The notes beneath the pieces are model-generated. The model searched no databases. It had not been told where the DNA came from and saw only the letters and a program-made list of their open reading frames with translations. From Streptomyces candidus (GTDB taxonomy: Bacteria; Actinomycetota; Actinomycetes; Streptomycetales; Streptomycetaceae), in assembly GCF_014207445.1 (NCBI RefSeq), contig NZ_JACHEM010000006.1, positions 62,001-126,000 on the forward strand: a stretch of DNA of 64,000 nt. The letters are read 5' to 3'. Shown here piece by piece: positions 26,989 through 40,912 of this stretch (position 1 is its first letter; each line of letters starts with the position of its first letter). The translations under genes were made by a program, and so were the position numbers.

Positions 26989-28116
26989 CTGCGAGGCCCT
27001 GGAGCGAACCTCCTGCTCTCGGCCGCCTTCGTGCTCTGCTGGAGTTCGGGGTTCATCGGTGCCGCGCTCGACGCGGGCAGCGCATCGGCGGTCACCGTCC
27101 TGATGTGGCGCTTCCTGCCGCTGGCGGTGGTGCTGCTGTGCGCCGCCGCCGTCACCGGAAGGGCCTGGCGCGGCCTGGACGCCCGCACCCTCGCCCGGCA
27201 GGCGCTCATCGGCGTCCTCTCCCAGAGCGGGTACCTCCTCACCGTGTACTACGCGATCCAGCTGGGAGTCTCCAGTGGGGCCACCGCCCTCATCGACGGG
27301 GTGCAGCCCCTCGTGGCCGGCGCACTCGCGGGCCCGCTGCTCGGGGCGTACGTCTCCCGCAGCCAGTGGCTGGGGCTCGCGCTGGGGGCGGGCGGCGTCG
27401 TGCTGGTCACCCTCGCCGACGCCGACGCGACGGGCGGCACCGTCGTCTGGTGGGCCTACGGCATCCCGTTCCTCGGCATGCTCTCGCTGGTGGCGGCCAC
27501 CTTCCTGCAGGGCCGCTCCCGGCGCACGGTGTCTGCGCTGGTGTCGATGACGGTCCACTGCACCGTGAGCGCCGTCGTCTTCACGACGCTCGCGGTGGCA
27601 ACGGGTGCGGCCGTGCCGCCCGCGGAATCGTCGTTCTGGCTGGCGACCGCCTGGCTCGTCCTGCTCTCCACCTTCGGCGGCTACGGCCTGTACTGGCTGA
27701 TCCTGCGGCGCTCCGGCATCACCCGGGTCAACACTCTGATGTTTCTGATGGCTCCGGTCACCGCGCTCTGGGGAGCCGCCGCCTTCGGTGATCACTTCGG
27801 TCCGCAGACCGCCGCCGGACTGGCGATGGGTCTCGCGGCGGTGATCGTCGTCCAGCGCGGCGAGACCCGCCGCGCCGGGGGCCCGGAACGGCGCCCCGGG
27901 CCGGGGGCGCCGTCGGCACCCGACGCATGCTCGGACCGCGGCAGGCCCCCGGCCGCACCGGCCCCGGACGACGGGCGGCGGGGCCCGGCGGTGGCATTCT
28001 CCGCACCGTACGGGAAGACGCGAGGGCCCCGGACCGCATCCAGCGGTCCGGGGCCCTCGCGAAACGGAACCGGCGGCGACCCTCAGCCGTACGGGACCCG
28101 CAAGCCCGGGAAGTGA
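26968..28116 (+). CDS. EamA/DMT-family transporter with an unusual C-terminal tail
   Basis: This 382-residue drug/metabolite transporter-superfamily permease has about ten membrane helices (residues 8-297) in two EamA repeats, beginning LLSAAFVLCWSSGFIGAAL. Residues 303-382 form a Pro/Gly/Arg-rich, probably disordered tail not expected in the family. The codons for about 351-365 form the terminator hairpin at 28019-28061. It probably exports a small metabolite or drug and is repressed by the divergent TetR protein through operators that overlap its first codons. No ribosome-binding site is visible before the ATG at 26968, so a leaderless or short-leader mRNA is possible. Confidence 0.85.
   Translation: MTIPIGLLRGPGANLLLSAAFVLCWSSGFIGAALDAGSASAVTVLMWRFLPLAVVLLCAAAVTGRAWRGLDARTLARQALIGVLSQSGYLLTVYYAIQLGVSSGATALIDGVQPLVAGALAGPLLGAYVSRSQWLGLALGAGGVVLVTLADADATGGTVVWWAYGIPFLGMLSLVAATFLQGRSRRTVSALVSMTVHCTVSAVVFTTLAVATGAAVPPAESSFWLATAWLVLLSTFGGYGLYWLILRRSGITRVNTLMFLMAPVTALWGAAAFGDHFGPQTAAGLAMGLAAVIVVQRGETRRAGGPERRPGPGAPSAPDACSDRGRPPAAPAPDDGRRGPAVAFSAPYGKTRGPRTASSGPGPSRNGTGGDPQPYGTRKPGK
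28019..28061. terminator. 19-bp hairpin terminator, embedded in the 3' part of the EamA ORF
   Basis: Arms 28019-28037 and 28043-28061 are perfect complements (19 bp) with a 5-nt loop. It lies between the convergent exporter and metK genes but upstream of the exporter's in-frame stop at 28114-28116. It should terminate metK transcripts about 70 bp after the metK stop, and may also truncate exporter mRNA. Confidence 0.85.
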
Positions 28117-28132
28117 CCGGGCCGGGCGGGAC

Positions 28133-29341
<1,209 letters not shown>

Positions 29342-29588
29342 AACGCTCCCTGGGGTTGCAGCGGCTGCTGGCTGATCATTGGCGGACCGGCACGGGAGCT
29401 GCGCCCGGCATCGGTCCGCCATCACTTTATCGGTCGTGCCTGCCCGCCGGACCACGTGTCTCACCGAATGGGAGTCATGTGATCGGCGGCACTGCATTGT
29501 GCAGCACGGCGAGCGATCTCCGCCAGGGGCCGAAAATCCCGCTATTACGGGTTTTGGGGCGTCCGGGGTGAGCGGAGATCTCGCGGCT

Positions 29589-30815
29589 CTACCGGCGGCT
29601 CGGGTCGAGCCGAGGGACGACCAAGTCCCACACGAGGTCCGCGAGAGTGTCCTTGGGGCCGTGCGGCACCGGGGTCTGGGTCCCGTCCGCTCCGAGCACC
29701 ACGGCCTCGTTCTCCTCCGAGCCGAAGGTCTTGCGCTCCCCCACCTCATTGACGACGAGCAGATCGCAGCCCTTGCGCCGGAGCTTCCTGCGCCCGTTGG
29801 CGAGGACGTCGTCGGTCTCGGCGGCGAATCCGACGACGACCTGTCCGGGACGCGGCCGCTCTCCGGTGCCGCCACCGGCGATCTCGGCGAGGATGTCCGG
29901 GTTGCGGACCAGGGCGATCGGCTCGGGCTCGTGGCCGTCCCGCTTCTTGATCTTGCCCGTGGCGTAGGTCTCGGGACGGAAGTCGGCGACGGCCGCGGCC
30001 ATCACCACCGCGTCGGCGTCCGCCGCGGCCTTCAGAACCGCCTCGCGGAGCTGCACCGCCGTTCCTACGCGGACGATGTCGGCGCCGGCCGGGTCGGGCA
30101 GCCCGGTGTTCGCCTCGATGAGCGTGACCCGGGCACCACGGGCGAGGGCGGTGCGCGCGAGGGCGTACCCCTGCTTGCCGGAGGAACGGTTCCCCAGAAA
30201 GCGCACCGGGTCCAGGGGCTCGCGGGTGCCGCCCGCGCTGACGACGACGTGACGGCCGGAGAGGTCGGGCGCGGCGACCCCGCGGGCCAGTACCCGGCGA
30301 CACGTCTCGAAGATCTCGGCCGGGTCCGGGAAGCGCCCCTTGCCGGTGTCGACGCCGGTCAGTCGGCCGACGGCCGGTTCCAGGACGACCGCGCCGCGGC
30401 GGCGCAGCGTCGCCACGTTCTCCTGGGTCGCTGGGTGCTCCCACATCTCGGTGTGCATGGCCGGGGCGAAGAGGACCGGGCAGCGGGCGGTGAGGAGGGT
30501 GTTGGTGAGGAGGTCGTCGGCGAGGCCGTGGGCGGCCTTGGCGAGCATGTCCGCGGTGGCGGGGGCGACGACGACGAGGTCCGCGTGCTGGCCGATGCGG
30601 ACGTGCGGGACCTCGTGGACGGAGTCCCAGACCTCGGCGGAGACCGGGTTGCCGGACAGCGCCGACCAGGTGGCCGCGCCCACGAAGTGCAGGGAGGCCT
30701 CCGTCGGCACGACCCGTACGTCGTGGCCCGACTCCGTCAGCCGGCGCAGCAGCTCGCACGCCTTGTAGGCGGCGATGCCCCCGCTGACCCCCAGGACGAC
30801 CTTCGGCTTCTCCAC
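29589..30815 (-). CDS. coaBC: Bifunctional phosphopantothenoylcysteine decarboxylase / phosphopantothenate-cysteine ligase
   Basis: This protein of about 408 residues is the fused CoaC-CoaB enzyme of coenzyme A synthesis. The N-terminal flavoprotein ([21 protein letters not shown]) contains [14 protein letters not shown], and an internal linker is followed by the CoaB domain ([31 protein letters not shown]). The GTG at 30815 (VEKPKVV) was preferred because GGGGAG lies 8 bases before it; in-frame starts a few codons upstream are possible. It sits downstream of rpoZ on the same strand but behind an intervening terminator hairpin. Confidence 0.95.
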   Translation of the reverse strand: MEKPKVVLGVSGGIAAYKACELLRRLTESGHDVRVVPTEASLHFVGAATWSALSGNPVSAEVWDSVHEVPHVRIGQHADLVVVAPATADMLAKAAHGLADDLLTNTLLTARCPVLFAPAMHTEMWEHPATQENVATLRRRGAVVLEPAVGRLTGVDTGKGRFPDPAEIFETCRRVLARGVAAPDLSGRHVVVSAGGTREPLDPVRFLGNRSSGKQGYALARTALARGARVTLIEANTGLPDPAGADIVRVGTAVQLREAVLKAAADADAVVMAAAVADFRPETYATGKIKKRDGHEPEPIALVRNPDILAEIAGGGTGERPRPGQVVVGFAAETDDVLANGRRKLRRKGCDLLVVNEVGERKTFGSEENEAVVLGADGTQTPVPHGPKDTLADLVWDLVVPRLDPSRR

Positions 30816-30862
30816 AGTCACAGCTCCCCGCATCGGCACACGTACGTACTGGACCCATCACA

Positions 30863-30901
30863 CACCACAGGCCCGACGGGCGTGCCGTCGGGCCTGTGGT
30901 G
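30863..30901 (-). terminator. Terminator hairpin between rpoZ and coaBC
   Basis: Arms 30863-30879 and 30885-30901 are perfect complements over 17 bp with a 5-nt loop. It starts 17 bp past the rpoZ stop codon and ends before coaBC, so most gmk/rpoZ transcripts should stop here. Confidence 0.88.
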
Positions 30902-30918
30902 AAGACGCTCTGTTATGC

Positions 30919-31191
30919 CTACTGCGCGGGGCCCTCGATGGCCTCGGACGTCAGCAGACCCGCGTTGATCTCACGCAGGGCGATCGAGAGGGGCTTCTCG
31001 TGGACGTGGGTGTCCACCAGCGGACCGACGTACTCCAGCAGGCCTTCGCCGAGCTGGGAGTAGTACGCGTTGATCTGGCGCGCGCGCTTGGCCGCGTAGA
31101 TCACGAGGCTGTACTTGGAGTCCGTGGCCTCAAGCAGCTCATCGATCGGCGGGTTGATGATGCCCTCGGGCGTGGTGATGGAAGAGGACAC
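30919..31191 (-). CDS. rpoZ: DNA-directed RNA polymerase omega subunit
   Basis: This 90-residue omega subunit stabilises the beta-prime subunit and aids holoenzyme assembly. It shows the conserved [32 protein letters not shown] segment in pieces along residues 10-41 and [15 protein letters not shown] near the C-terminus. In streptomycetes omega is known to influence development and antibiotic production. It lies 81 bp downstream of gmk in the common gmk-rpoZ-coaBC order. Confidence 0.96.
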   Translation of the reverse strand: MSSSITTPEGIINPPIDELLEATDSKYSLVIYAAKRARQINAYYSQLGEGLLEYVGPLVDTHVHEKPLSIALREINAGLLTSEAIEGPAQ

Positions 31192-31272
31192 GCTCTACCT
31201 TCCGAAAACTTCCGGGACACCCGGCTTCCGGAGAACCGGTCTTCTGGGCCGCCCGAAAAAAGTGGACAAAGA

Positions 31273-31866
31273 TCAAACAACTTCCATCAAGGCTAGCAGC
31301 TCACGTGCTACGTCCTCGACGGAGGTGTTGACAAGGGTGGTGTCGAACTCCGCCTCGGCGGCGAGTTCGATCTTGGCGGCGGCCAGTCGGCGCTCGATGA
31401 CCTCGGACGACTCGGTGCCGCGGCCGGTCAGGCGGCGGACCAGTTCGTCCCAGCTCGGCGGAGCGAGGAAGACCAGCTGGGAGTCGGCGAGCGACTCCTT
31501 GACCTGGCGTGCCCCCTGGAGGTCGATCTCCAGGAGTACGGGCTCGCCGGCCTCCAGGCGCTCGGAGACGGCGGCGCGCGGGGTGCCGTAACGATTGCCC
31601 GCGAACTCGGCCCACTCCAGCAGTTCCCCGTTGGCGACCAGCTTGTCGAACTCCTCGTCGGAGACGAAGAAGTACTGGACGCCGTGCCGCTCGCCGGGAC
31701 GCGGCTTGCGGGTCGTGGCCGAGACGGAGAGCCAGACCTCGGGGTGGACCTTGCGCATGTGCGCGACGACCGTGCTCTTGCCGACCCCGGAGGGGCCGGA
31801 GAGCACGGTCAGCCGCGGACGTGCGTCCGGGGGTGCGGGGGTCGTCCCCCGGGATGTTGCAGCCAT
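31273..31866 (-). CDS. gmk: Guanylate kinase
   Basis: This 197-residue P-loop kinase converts GMP to GDP. It has Walker [10 protein letters not shown] (about 24-32), the GMP-binding [21 protein letters not shown] region in fragments near 46-66, and an ILLEID-like segment ([15 protein letters not shown]). A 17-residue Thr/Pro-rich N-terminal tail precedes the domain. It is upstream of rpoZ on the same strand and 96 bp downstream of mihF. Confidence 0.96.
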   Translation of the reverse strand: MAATSRGTTPAPPDARPRLTVLSGPSGVGKSTVVAHMRKVHPEVWLSVSATTRKPRPGERHGVQYFFVSDEEFDKLVANGELLEWAEFAGNRYGTPRAAVSERLEAGEPVLLEIDLQGARQVKESLADSQLVFLAPPSWDELVRRLTGRGTESSEVIERRLAAAKIELAAEAEFDTTLVNTSVEDVARELLALMEVV

Positions 31867-31962
31867 GGAGCGATTATTCCAGCTTCCCGGGCATGCCCGG
31901 ACCGCGAGTCAACCGCCTTGCGCGAGGACGGGGAGAACCGCCGGGGCGTCCACGGGGGACGC

Positions 31963-32286
31963 TCAGGCGGCGCTGCCGCCGAACTCCCGCTCCAGGGATG
32001 CGATCTGATTGGAGCCCAGACCGCGCACCCGGCGGCTCTCGGAGATGCCGAGCCGCTCCATGATCTGCTTCGCGCGGACCTTGCCGACGCCGGGCAGGGA
32101 CTCCAGGAGCGCGGAGACCTTCATCTTCCCGATGACGTCGTTCTCCTGGCCCTGCTTGATGACCTCGTGGAGGGAAGCGCCGGAGTGCTTGAGTCGATTC
32201 TTGACCTCGGCCCGCTCCCGGCGAGCCGCGGCGGCCTTTTCGAGCGCGGCTGCGCGCTGTTCAGGGGTAAGGGGCGGAAGAGCCAC
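31963..32286 (-). CDS. mihF: Actinobacterial integration host factor (sIHF/mIHF)
   Basis: This 107-residue nucleoid-associated protein has a long N-terminal basic helix (LPPLTPEQRAAALEKAA) and a helix-two-turn-helix DNA-binding core (LLESLPGVGKVRAKQIMERLGI). The sequence is nearly that of the S. coelicolor sIHF I recall, and the length matches. It binds duplex DNA without sequence specificity, alters topology and affects sporulation and secondary metabolism. The GTG start at 32286 gives the family N-terminus; the frame upstream is open but unrelated. A perfect inverted repeat lies 73-99 bp upstream. Confidence 0.95.
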   Translation of the reverse strand: MALPPLTPEQRAAALEKAAAARRERAEVKNRLKHSGASLHEVIKQGQENDVIGKMKVSALLESLPGVGKVRAKQIMERLGISESRRVRGLGSNQIASLEREFGGSAA

Positions 32287-32358
32287 GCCTACGTCACCTC
32301 GGATGTCGAACTGTCGGATACGGACCGGTGTGGAGCTAGTAACCCCGCACTCGGTGAC

Positions 32359-32385
32359 CAAACACACGGTGGAGCTGTGTGTTTG
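32359..32385. promoter_or_regulatory. Inverted repeat upstream of mihF
   Basis: CAAACACAC (32359-32367) is repeated inverted as GTGTGTTTG (32377-32385) around a 9-bp spacer. It lies in the 257-bp mihF-pyrF interval, which otherwise contains no gene I can see. It could be an operator near the mihF promoter; no regulator can be assigned. Confidence 0.35.
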
Positions 32386-32543
32386 CTCTCGTCGGAGACT
32401 AGCGGGGATGGCCGCTCCCGTCAGTGAGAACGGACCAAAAGTCCTGGTCAGCCTCAGACGAGCTGGACATTTCCGCCGATACCGACCGAGTTTTTGCCTA
32501 TGAATTCGTCAACTTGGCACTCGAAGCACTCCCGGCCGGGTGG

Positions 32544-33377
32544 TCAGGCCGCCGAAACGGCCTCGCGCACCTCGTCCGCGAACCGCTGGGCGGCGTCCCG
32601 CAGTCCGCTCGCGCCGGGTCCGTGGCGCAGAACCCCCCGGCTCACACTCGGCACGACGTTGCCGACCGCGGAACCGAAGACTCCGGGCAGATCGGCGGGG
32701 GTCGCGCCCTGCGCGCCGATGCCCGGGGCGAGCAGCGGGCCGTTGATCGCGAGGTTCGCGCCCGCGTCGCCCAGCGTCGCGCCGACGACCGCGCCGACGG
32801 AGCCCATCGGGTCGGCGCCCGCGTTCTCGGCGGCCATGTGGTCCAGCATCAGCTGGGCCAGCGAGCGGCCGTCGGCCGCGGTGGCGCGCTGCACCTCGGC
32901 GCCCTCCGGATTGGAGGTGAGGGCGAGGACGAAGACGCCCGCGCCGTTCGCGGCGGCCAGGTCGAGCGCCGGACGCAGCGAACCGAAGCCCAGGTACGGG
33001 GAGACGGTGACCGCGTCCGAGAACAGCGGGGACCCGGGGTCGAGGTAGGTGGCGGCGTACGCGCCCATCGTGGAGCCGATGTCGCCGCGTTTGGCGTCCA
33101 TCAGGACCAGTGCCCCGGCCGCGCGGGCCTCTTCGACGGCCTTCTCCAGGACGGCGATGCCGCGCGAACCGAACCGCTCGAAGAACGCGGACTGCGGCTT
33201 GAGGACGGCGACCCGGTCGGCGAGCGCCTCCACGGCGCTGCGGGTGAAGGTCTCCAGGCCCTTGATGTCGTCGGCCAGGCCCCAGGCGTCCAGGAGGGAG
33301 GCGTGCGGGTCGATGCCGACGCAGAGGGGGCCACGGGTGTCCATGGCGGCGCGCAGACGGGTACCGAAGGGAATCAT
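32544..33377 (-). CDS. pyrF: Orotidine 5'-phosphate decarboxylase
   Basis: This 277-residue TIM-barrel enzyme catalyses the last step to UMP. It belongs to the longer (subfamily 2) OMP decarboxylases, with LCVGIDPHASLL near the N-terminus and the catalytic LVLMDAKRGDIGSTM (Lys/Asp pair) near residues 91-105. Its ATG overlaps the pyrD stop by 4 bp (ATGA), so translation is coupled. It is last in the pyrimidine cluster. Confidence 0.96.
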   Translation of the reverse strand: MIPFGTRLRAAMDTRGPLCVGIDPHASLLDAWGLADDIKGLETFTRSAVEALADRVAVLKPQSAFFERFGSRGIAVLEKAVEEARAAGALVLMDAKRGDIGSTMGAYAATYLDPGSPLFSDAVTVSPYLGFGSLRPALDLAAANGAGVFVLALTSNPEGAEVQRATAADGRSLAQLMLDHMAAENAGADPMGSVGAVVGATLGDAGANLAINGPLLAPGIGAQGATPADLPGVFGSAVGNVVPSVSRGVLRHGPGASGLRDAAQRFADEVREAVSAA

Positions 33378-34483
33378 GCGGCGGCCTTCTTCACATCGGC
33401 GCCGACGGCCTCGGCGAGGGTCGTGTACGGGCTGTTGGCCAGGCGCGCGGCCAGGCCCTTGTGGATCGCGCGGGCGTAGAACGGACCCTCGTAGACGAAG
33501 GCGCTGTAGCCCTGGACGAGGGTCGCGCCCGCGAGGATGCGCTGCCAGGCGTCCTCGGCGTCCTCGATGCCGCCCACCCCGACGAGCACGAGGTCGTCGC
33601 CCACGCGGGCGTACAGGCGGCGCAGGACCTCCAGGGAGCGGGCCTTGACGGGCGCCCCCGAGAGACCGCCGGTCTCCTGGTACAGCTCCGGGGAGGACTT
33701 CAGGCCGAGGGTTTCGCGGGCGATGGTGGTGTTGGTGGCGATGATTCCGTCCAGGCCGAGCTCCAGGGCCAGGTCGGCGACGGCGTCGACGTCCTCGTCC
33801 GCGAGGTCGGGGGCGATCTTGACCAGGAGCGGGACGCGGCGGTCGGTGACGGTGCGGTCGGCTGCCTCCCGTACGGCGGTCAGCAGCGGGCGCAGCGACT
33901 CGGCGGCCTGGAGGTTGCGCAGGCCGGGGGTGTTCGGGGACGACACGTTCACGACGAGGTAGTCGGCGTGGGCCGCGAGGCGCTCGGTGGAGGTCACGTA
34001 GTCGGCGACCGTCTCCTTCTCCGGTACGGCCTTCGTCTTGCCGATGTTGACGCCCACGGTGGCCCTGAAGACGGGGTTGCGGGCGGCCAGGCGGGCGGCG
34101 ACCGCCTCGGAGCCCTCGTTGTTGAAGCCCATGCGGTTGATCAGCGCGCGGTCGGCGACCAGACGGAAGAGACGCTTCCTGGGGTTGCCGGGCTGCGGCT
34201 GGGCGGTGACGGTGCCGATCTCGATGTGGTCGAAGCCGAGCATCGTCATGCCGTCGATGGCGACGGCGTTCTTGTCGAAGCCGGCGGCCAGGCCGAAGGG
34301 GCCGTGCATGCGCAGGCCCAGGGCCTCGGTGCGCAGCTCCTTGTACCGGGGCGCGAGGGCTGCGGCGACGAAGGTGCGCAGGACCGGGACGCGGGCCGCC
34401 AGGCGGATCCAGCGGAAGGCCAGGTAGTGGGCCTTCTCGGGGTCCATCCGCTGGAAGACGAGCTGGAAGAAGAACTTGTACAC
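33374..34483 (-). CDS. pyrD: Quinone-dependent dihydroorotate dehydrogenase (class 2)
   Basis: This 369-residue flavoprotein oxidises dihydroorotate to orotate and passes electrons to the respiratory quinone. An amphipathic N-terminal hairpin (YKFFFQLVFQRMDPEKAHY), the class-2 membrane anchor, is followed by the FMN barrel with INRMGFNNEG and NVSSPNTPGLRNLQ (Ser base). The GTG start at 34483 gives the class-2 N-terminus; the longer frame upstream is spurious. It overlaps pyrF by 4 bp and is separated from carB by a terminator-like hairpin. Confidence 0.95.
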   Translation of the reverse strand: MYKFFFQLVFQRMDPEKAHYLAFRWIRLAARVPVLRTFVAAALAPRYKELRTEALGLRMHGPFGLAAGFDKNAVAIDGMTMLGFDHIEIGTVTAQPQPGNPRKRLFRLVADRALINRMGFNNEGSEAVAARLAARNPVFRATVGVNIGKTKAVPEKETVADYVTSTERLAAHADYLVVNVSSPNTPGLRNLQAAESLRPLLTAVREAADRTVTDRRVPLLVKIAPDLADEDVDAVADLALELGLDGIIATNTTIARETLGLKSSPELYQETGGLSGAPVKARSLEVLRRLYARVGDDLVLVGVGGIEDAEDAWQRILAGATLVQGYSAFVYEGPFYARAIHKGLAARLANSPYTTLAEAVGADVKKAAA

Positions 34484-34526
34484 GGGACGCCTCCGGGCGC
34501 GTGGTGGGGAGAAGAGGGCTCGCGAA

Positions 34527-34560
34527 GAGGGGGACACCGGATGCTCCCGGTGTCCCCCTC
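34527..34560 (-). terminator. Hairpin between carB and pyrD
   Basis: Arms 34527-34540 and 34547-34560 pair perfectly over 14 bp with a 6-nt loop, starting 9 bp after the carB stop. It probably attenuates or ends the pyrR-carB transcript ahead of pyrD-pyrF. Confidence 0.8.
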
Positions 34561-34569
34561 GCCAGCGAC

Positions 34570-37873
<3,304 letters not shown>

Positions 37874-37881
<8 letters not shown>

Positions 37882-39010
37882 GCTGGCCCTCCATGAGCTC
37901 TACGAAGCGGTCGAACAGGTACGCGGCGTCGTGCGGACCCGCTGCTGCCTCGGGGTGGTACTGGACGCTGAAGGCCGGCTGGTCGAGGAGCCGCAGGCCC
38001 TCCACCACGTTGTCGTTCAGGCAGACGTGGGAGACCTCCGCCCGGCCGTAGGGGGTGTCGGAGACCTTGTCGAGGGGTGCGTCGACGGCGAACCCGTGGT
38101 TGTGCGCGGTGATCTCCACCTTGCCGGTGGTGCGGTCCTGGACCGGCTGGTTGATGCCGCGGTGGCCGTACTTGAGCTTGTACGTGCCGAAGCCGAGCGC
38201 CCGGCCGAGGATCTGGTTGCCGAAGCAGATGCCGAACAGCGGGGTCTTCCTCGCCAGCGCCGCCTTGATGACGGTGAGGTCGACGGTCGACGGGTCGCCG
38301 GGGCCGTTGGAGAGGAAGACGCCGTCGGGGTCGACGGCGTACAGCTCCTCGGCCGTGGCGCTCGCGGGCATCACGTGCACCTCGATGCCGCGCTCGGCCA
38401 TCCGGTGCGGGGTCATGCCCTTGATGCCGAGGTCGATGGCGGCGACGGTGAAGCGCTTCTCACCGATCGCGGGGACGACGTAGGTCTCCTCGGTGGCGAC
38501 CTCCGCGGAGAGGTCGGCGCCCTTCATCTGCGGGGCCTGCTGGACCCGCGCGAGGAGCGTGGCCTCGTCGGCCAGCGCCTCGCCGGAGAAGATGCCGACG
38601 CGCATGGCGCCGCGCTCGCGCAGGTGGCGGGTGAGGGCGCGGGTGTCGATGCCGGAGATCCCGACGACGCCCTGGGCGCTCAGCTCGTCGTCCAGGGTGC
38701 GTCGCGCGCGCCAGTTGGACGGGACGCGGGCGGGGTCCCGTACGACGTAGCCCGCGACCCAGATCTTCTTCGACTCGTCGTCCTCGTCGTTGACGCCGGT
38801 GTTGCCCACGTGCGGGGCGGTCATCACGACGACCTGACGGTGGTAGGAGGGGTCGGTGAGGGTTTCCTGGTAGCCGGTCATGCCGGTGTTGAACACCGCC
38901 TCGCCGAAGGTCTCCCCCACGGCCCCGTAGGCGCGGCCGCGGAAGCTGCGGCCGTCCTCCAGGACGAGTACGGCGGGAGCCTGGCCGGCTCCCCGGGTGG
39001 AGATCGTCAT
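37874..39010 (-). CDS. carA: Carbamoyl-phosphate synthase small chain
   Basis: This 378-residue glutamine amidotransferase subunit has the N-terminal CPSase small-chain domain ([16 protein letters not shown], then [16 protein letters not shown]). The C-terminal class-I amidotransferase has nucleophile Cys in [17 protein letters not shown] and the His-Glu pair in [14 protein letters not shown]. The ATG at 39008-39010 overlaps the stop of the PH-like protein gene by 4 bp (ATGA). The 3' end overlaps carB by 8 bp, so translation is coupled. Confidence 0.98.
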
Positions 39011-39627
39011 CGTGCGGTGCCTTCCGTAGTGCCTGCGGTCTTCATGGAGCTGTCTGTCGTGGAACTGTCTGTCGTGGAGCTGACGGTCATGGAGTTGATG
39101 GCCTCGACCCAGGCCCTGTGCTCGGCGGCCCTGTCGGAGCGGAAGCCGGAGTCGATCTGCCTGCCGCCGTGTTCCCAGGTGACGACCAGGAGGCCGCCCT
39201 CCGCCAGGACCTTTCCGGCGATGCCCTTGTCGAGGCGGGCCCCGACGAGCTGGGCGCGGGGTACGAAGAAGTCGTCCGCCCCGGGCCGTACGACGTCCAT
39301 GCCCTGGTCGGTGAGCGTCAGCTCGACCCTGCTGCGGGTGCCCAGACCCCGTGCCACGATCCGGTCGAGCCACTGCCCGGCGGTCGTGGACCCGTGGTAC
39401 CGGCCACTTGTGCTCAGCTTCGCCGCACCGGGCCCGGTCGGCGATTCGGGGAGGGGCGGCAGGTCCGACTGGAGGGTGCCCCGCCACTTCCAGCCCTGGC
39501 GCATCAGCCAGTACACGAAGGCCACGAAGAGCAGCAGGCCGACCACCCAGGCGATGCGTGCGCCCCAGTCGGTCACCTCCGCCGACTTCTTCTCGGCTTC
39601 GATTGCCAGCACAGTGAGAGTTGTCAC
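39007..39627 (-). CDS. Membrane-anchored PH-like domain protein inside the pyr operon
   Basis: This 206-residue protein has one membrane helix (about 24-42: [18 protein letters not shown]), a short basic juxtamembrane stretch and a bacterial PH-like domain (about 70-180: [23 protein letters not shown] to HRAWVEAIN). A Ser/Thr-rich tail contains two tandem TTDSS units. It is not a known pyrimidine enzyme. It is locked between pyrC and carA by 4-bp overlaps on both sides. A role in tethering or regulating the pathway at the membrane is possible but unproven. The GTG at 39627 starts within the pyrC stop region. Confidence 0.8.
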   Translation of the reverse strand: MTTLTVLAIEAEKKSAEVTDWGARIAWVVGLLLFVAFVYWLMRQGWKWRGTLQSDLPPLPESPTGPGAAKLSTSGRYHGSTTAGQWLDRIVARGLGTRSRVELTLTDQGMDVVRPGADDFFVPRAQLVGARLDKGIAGKVLAEGGLLVVTWEHGGRQIDSGFRSDRAAEHRAWVEAINSMTVSSTTDSSTTDSSMKTAGTTEGTAR

Positions 39628-40910
39628 GCGAGTTTCCCGTCCACGACCGTTGCCCGGCCCCGCAGGAAGGTGTGGGTGACGCGTCCCGGCAGCTCGCGCC
39701 CCTGGTAGGGGGTGTTGCGGCTGCGGGAGGCGAAGCCCGCGGGGTCCACCTGTCCACGGTAAGCGGCGTCGACGAGGGTGAGGTTCGCGGGTTCGCCCGC
39801 CGCGACGGGGCGGCCGTGGCCCTCCAGCCGTCCGATGACGGCCGGGGCGTACGACATGCGCTCGGCGACACCGGCCCAGTCGAGCAGCCCGGTCTCCACC
39901 ATCGTCTGCTGGACGACGGACAGCGCGGTCTCCAGGCCCACCATGCCCATGGCGGCGGCGGCCCACTCGCAGTCCTTGTCCTCGTGCGGGTGCGGGGCGT
40001 GGTCGGTGGCGACGATGTCGATCGTGCCGTCGGCCAGCGCCTCGCGCAGCGCCATGACGTCCTTCTCGGTGCGCAGCGGCGGGTTGACCTTGTAGACGGG
40101 GTTGTACGAGCGGACCAGCTCGTCGGTGAGCAGCAGGTGGTGCGGGGTGACCTCGGCCGTCACGTCGATACCGCGCGACTTCGCCCACCGGACGATCTCG
40201 ACCGAACCGGCGGTCGACAGGTGGCAGATGTGCACCCGCGAGCCGACGTGCTCGGCGAGCAGCACGTCGCGCGCGATGATCGACTCCTCGGCGACGGCGG
40301 GCCAGCCGCCGAGTCCGAGTTCCGCGGAGACGACGCCCTCGTTCATCTGGGCGCCCTCAGTGAGGCGGGGCTCCTGGGCGTGCTGGGCGACGACGCCGCC
40401 GAAGGCCTTCACGTACTCCAGGGCACGGCGCATGATCACGGCGTCGTCGACGCACTTGCCGTCGTCGGAGAAGACCTTCACGCCGGCGGCGGAGTCGTGC
40501 ATCGCGCCGAGCTCGGCGAGCTGCTTGCCCTCCAGGCCGACGGTAACCGCGCCGATGGGCTGCACGTCGCAGTAGCCGGACTCCTGGCCGAGCCGCCAGA
40601 CCTGCTCGACGACGCCGGCGGTGTCGGCGACGGGGAAGGTGTTGGCCATGGCGAACACGGCGGTGTAGCCGCCGGAGGCGGCGGCGCGGGTGCCGGTGAG
40701 GACGGTCTCGGAGTCCTCGCGGCCCGGCTCGCGCAGATGGGTGTGCAGGTCGACGAGGCCCGGCAGCAGGATCTTGCCCTCGGCCTCGACGACGGTCGCG
40801 TCCCCGGCTTCGAGCCCGGTACCGACCTGAGCGATCGTCTCGCCGTCGATCAGTACGTCCTGGGCCTCGCCGCCCAGCACCTTCGCACCACGGATCAGGG
40901 TCTTGCTCAT
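39624..40910 (-). CDS. pyrC: Dihydroorotase
   Basis: This 428-residue type I dihydroorotase catalyses reversible cyclisation of carbamoyl aspartate to dihydroorotate. Metal ligands are visible in [12 protein letters not shown] (HxH), further His in TPHHLLL and ICHLST, and the catalytic Asp in [13 protein letters not shown]. It lies 2 bp downstream of pyrB on the same strand. Its stop overlaps the start of the PH-like protein gene by 4 bp. Confidence 0.97.
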   Translation of the reverse strand: MSKTLIRGAKVLGGEAQDVLIDGETIAQVGTGLEAGDATVVEAEGKILLPGLVDLHTHLREPGREDSETVLTGTRAAASGGYTAVFAMANTFPVADTAGVVEQVWRLGQESGYCDVQPIGAVTVGLEGKQLAELGAMHDSAAGVKVFSDDGKCVDDAVIMRRALEYVKAFGGVVAQHAQEPRLTEGAQMNEGVVSAELGLGGWPAVAEESIIARDVLLAEHVGSRVHICHLSTAGSVEIVRWAKSRGIDVTAEVTPHHLLLTDELVRSYNPVYKVNPPLRTEKDVMALREALADGTIDIVATDHAPHPHEDKDCEWAAAAMGMVGLETALSVVQQTMVETGLLDWAGVAERMSYAPAVIGRLEGHGRPVAAGEPANLTLVDAAYRGQVDPAGFASRSRNTPYQGRELPGRVTHTFLRGRATVVDGKLA

Positions 40911-40912
40911 GA

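Noticed and set aside
29342..29588. SAM riboswitch upstream of metK
   Set aside because: No recognisable SAM-riboswitch core or conserved pairing could be seen; the gap is short and plain.
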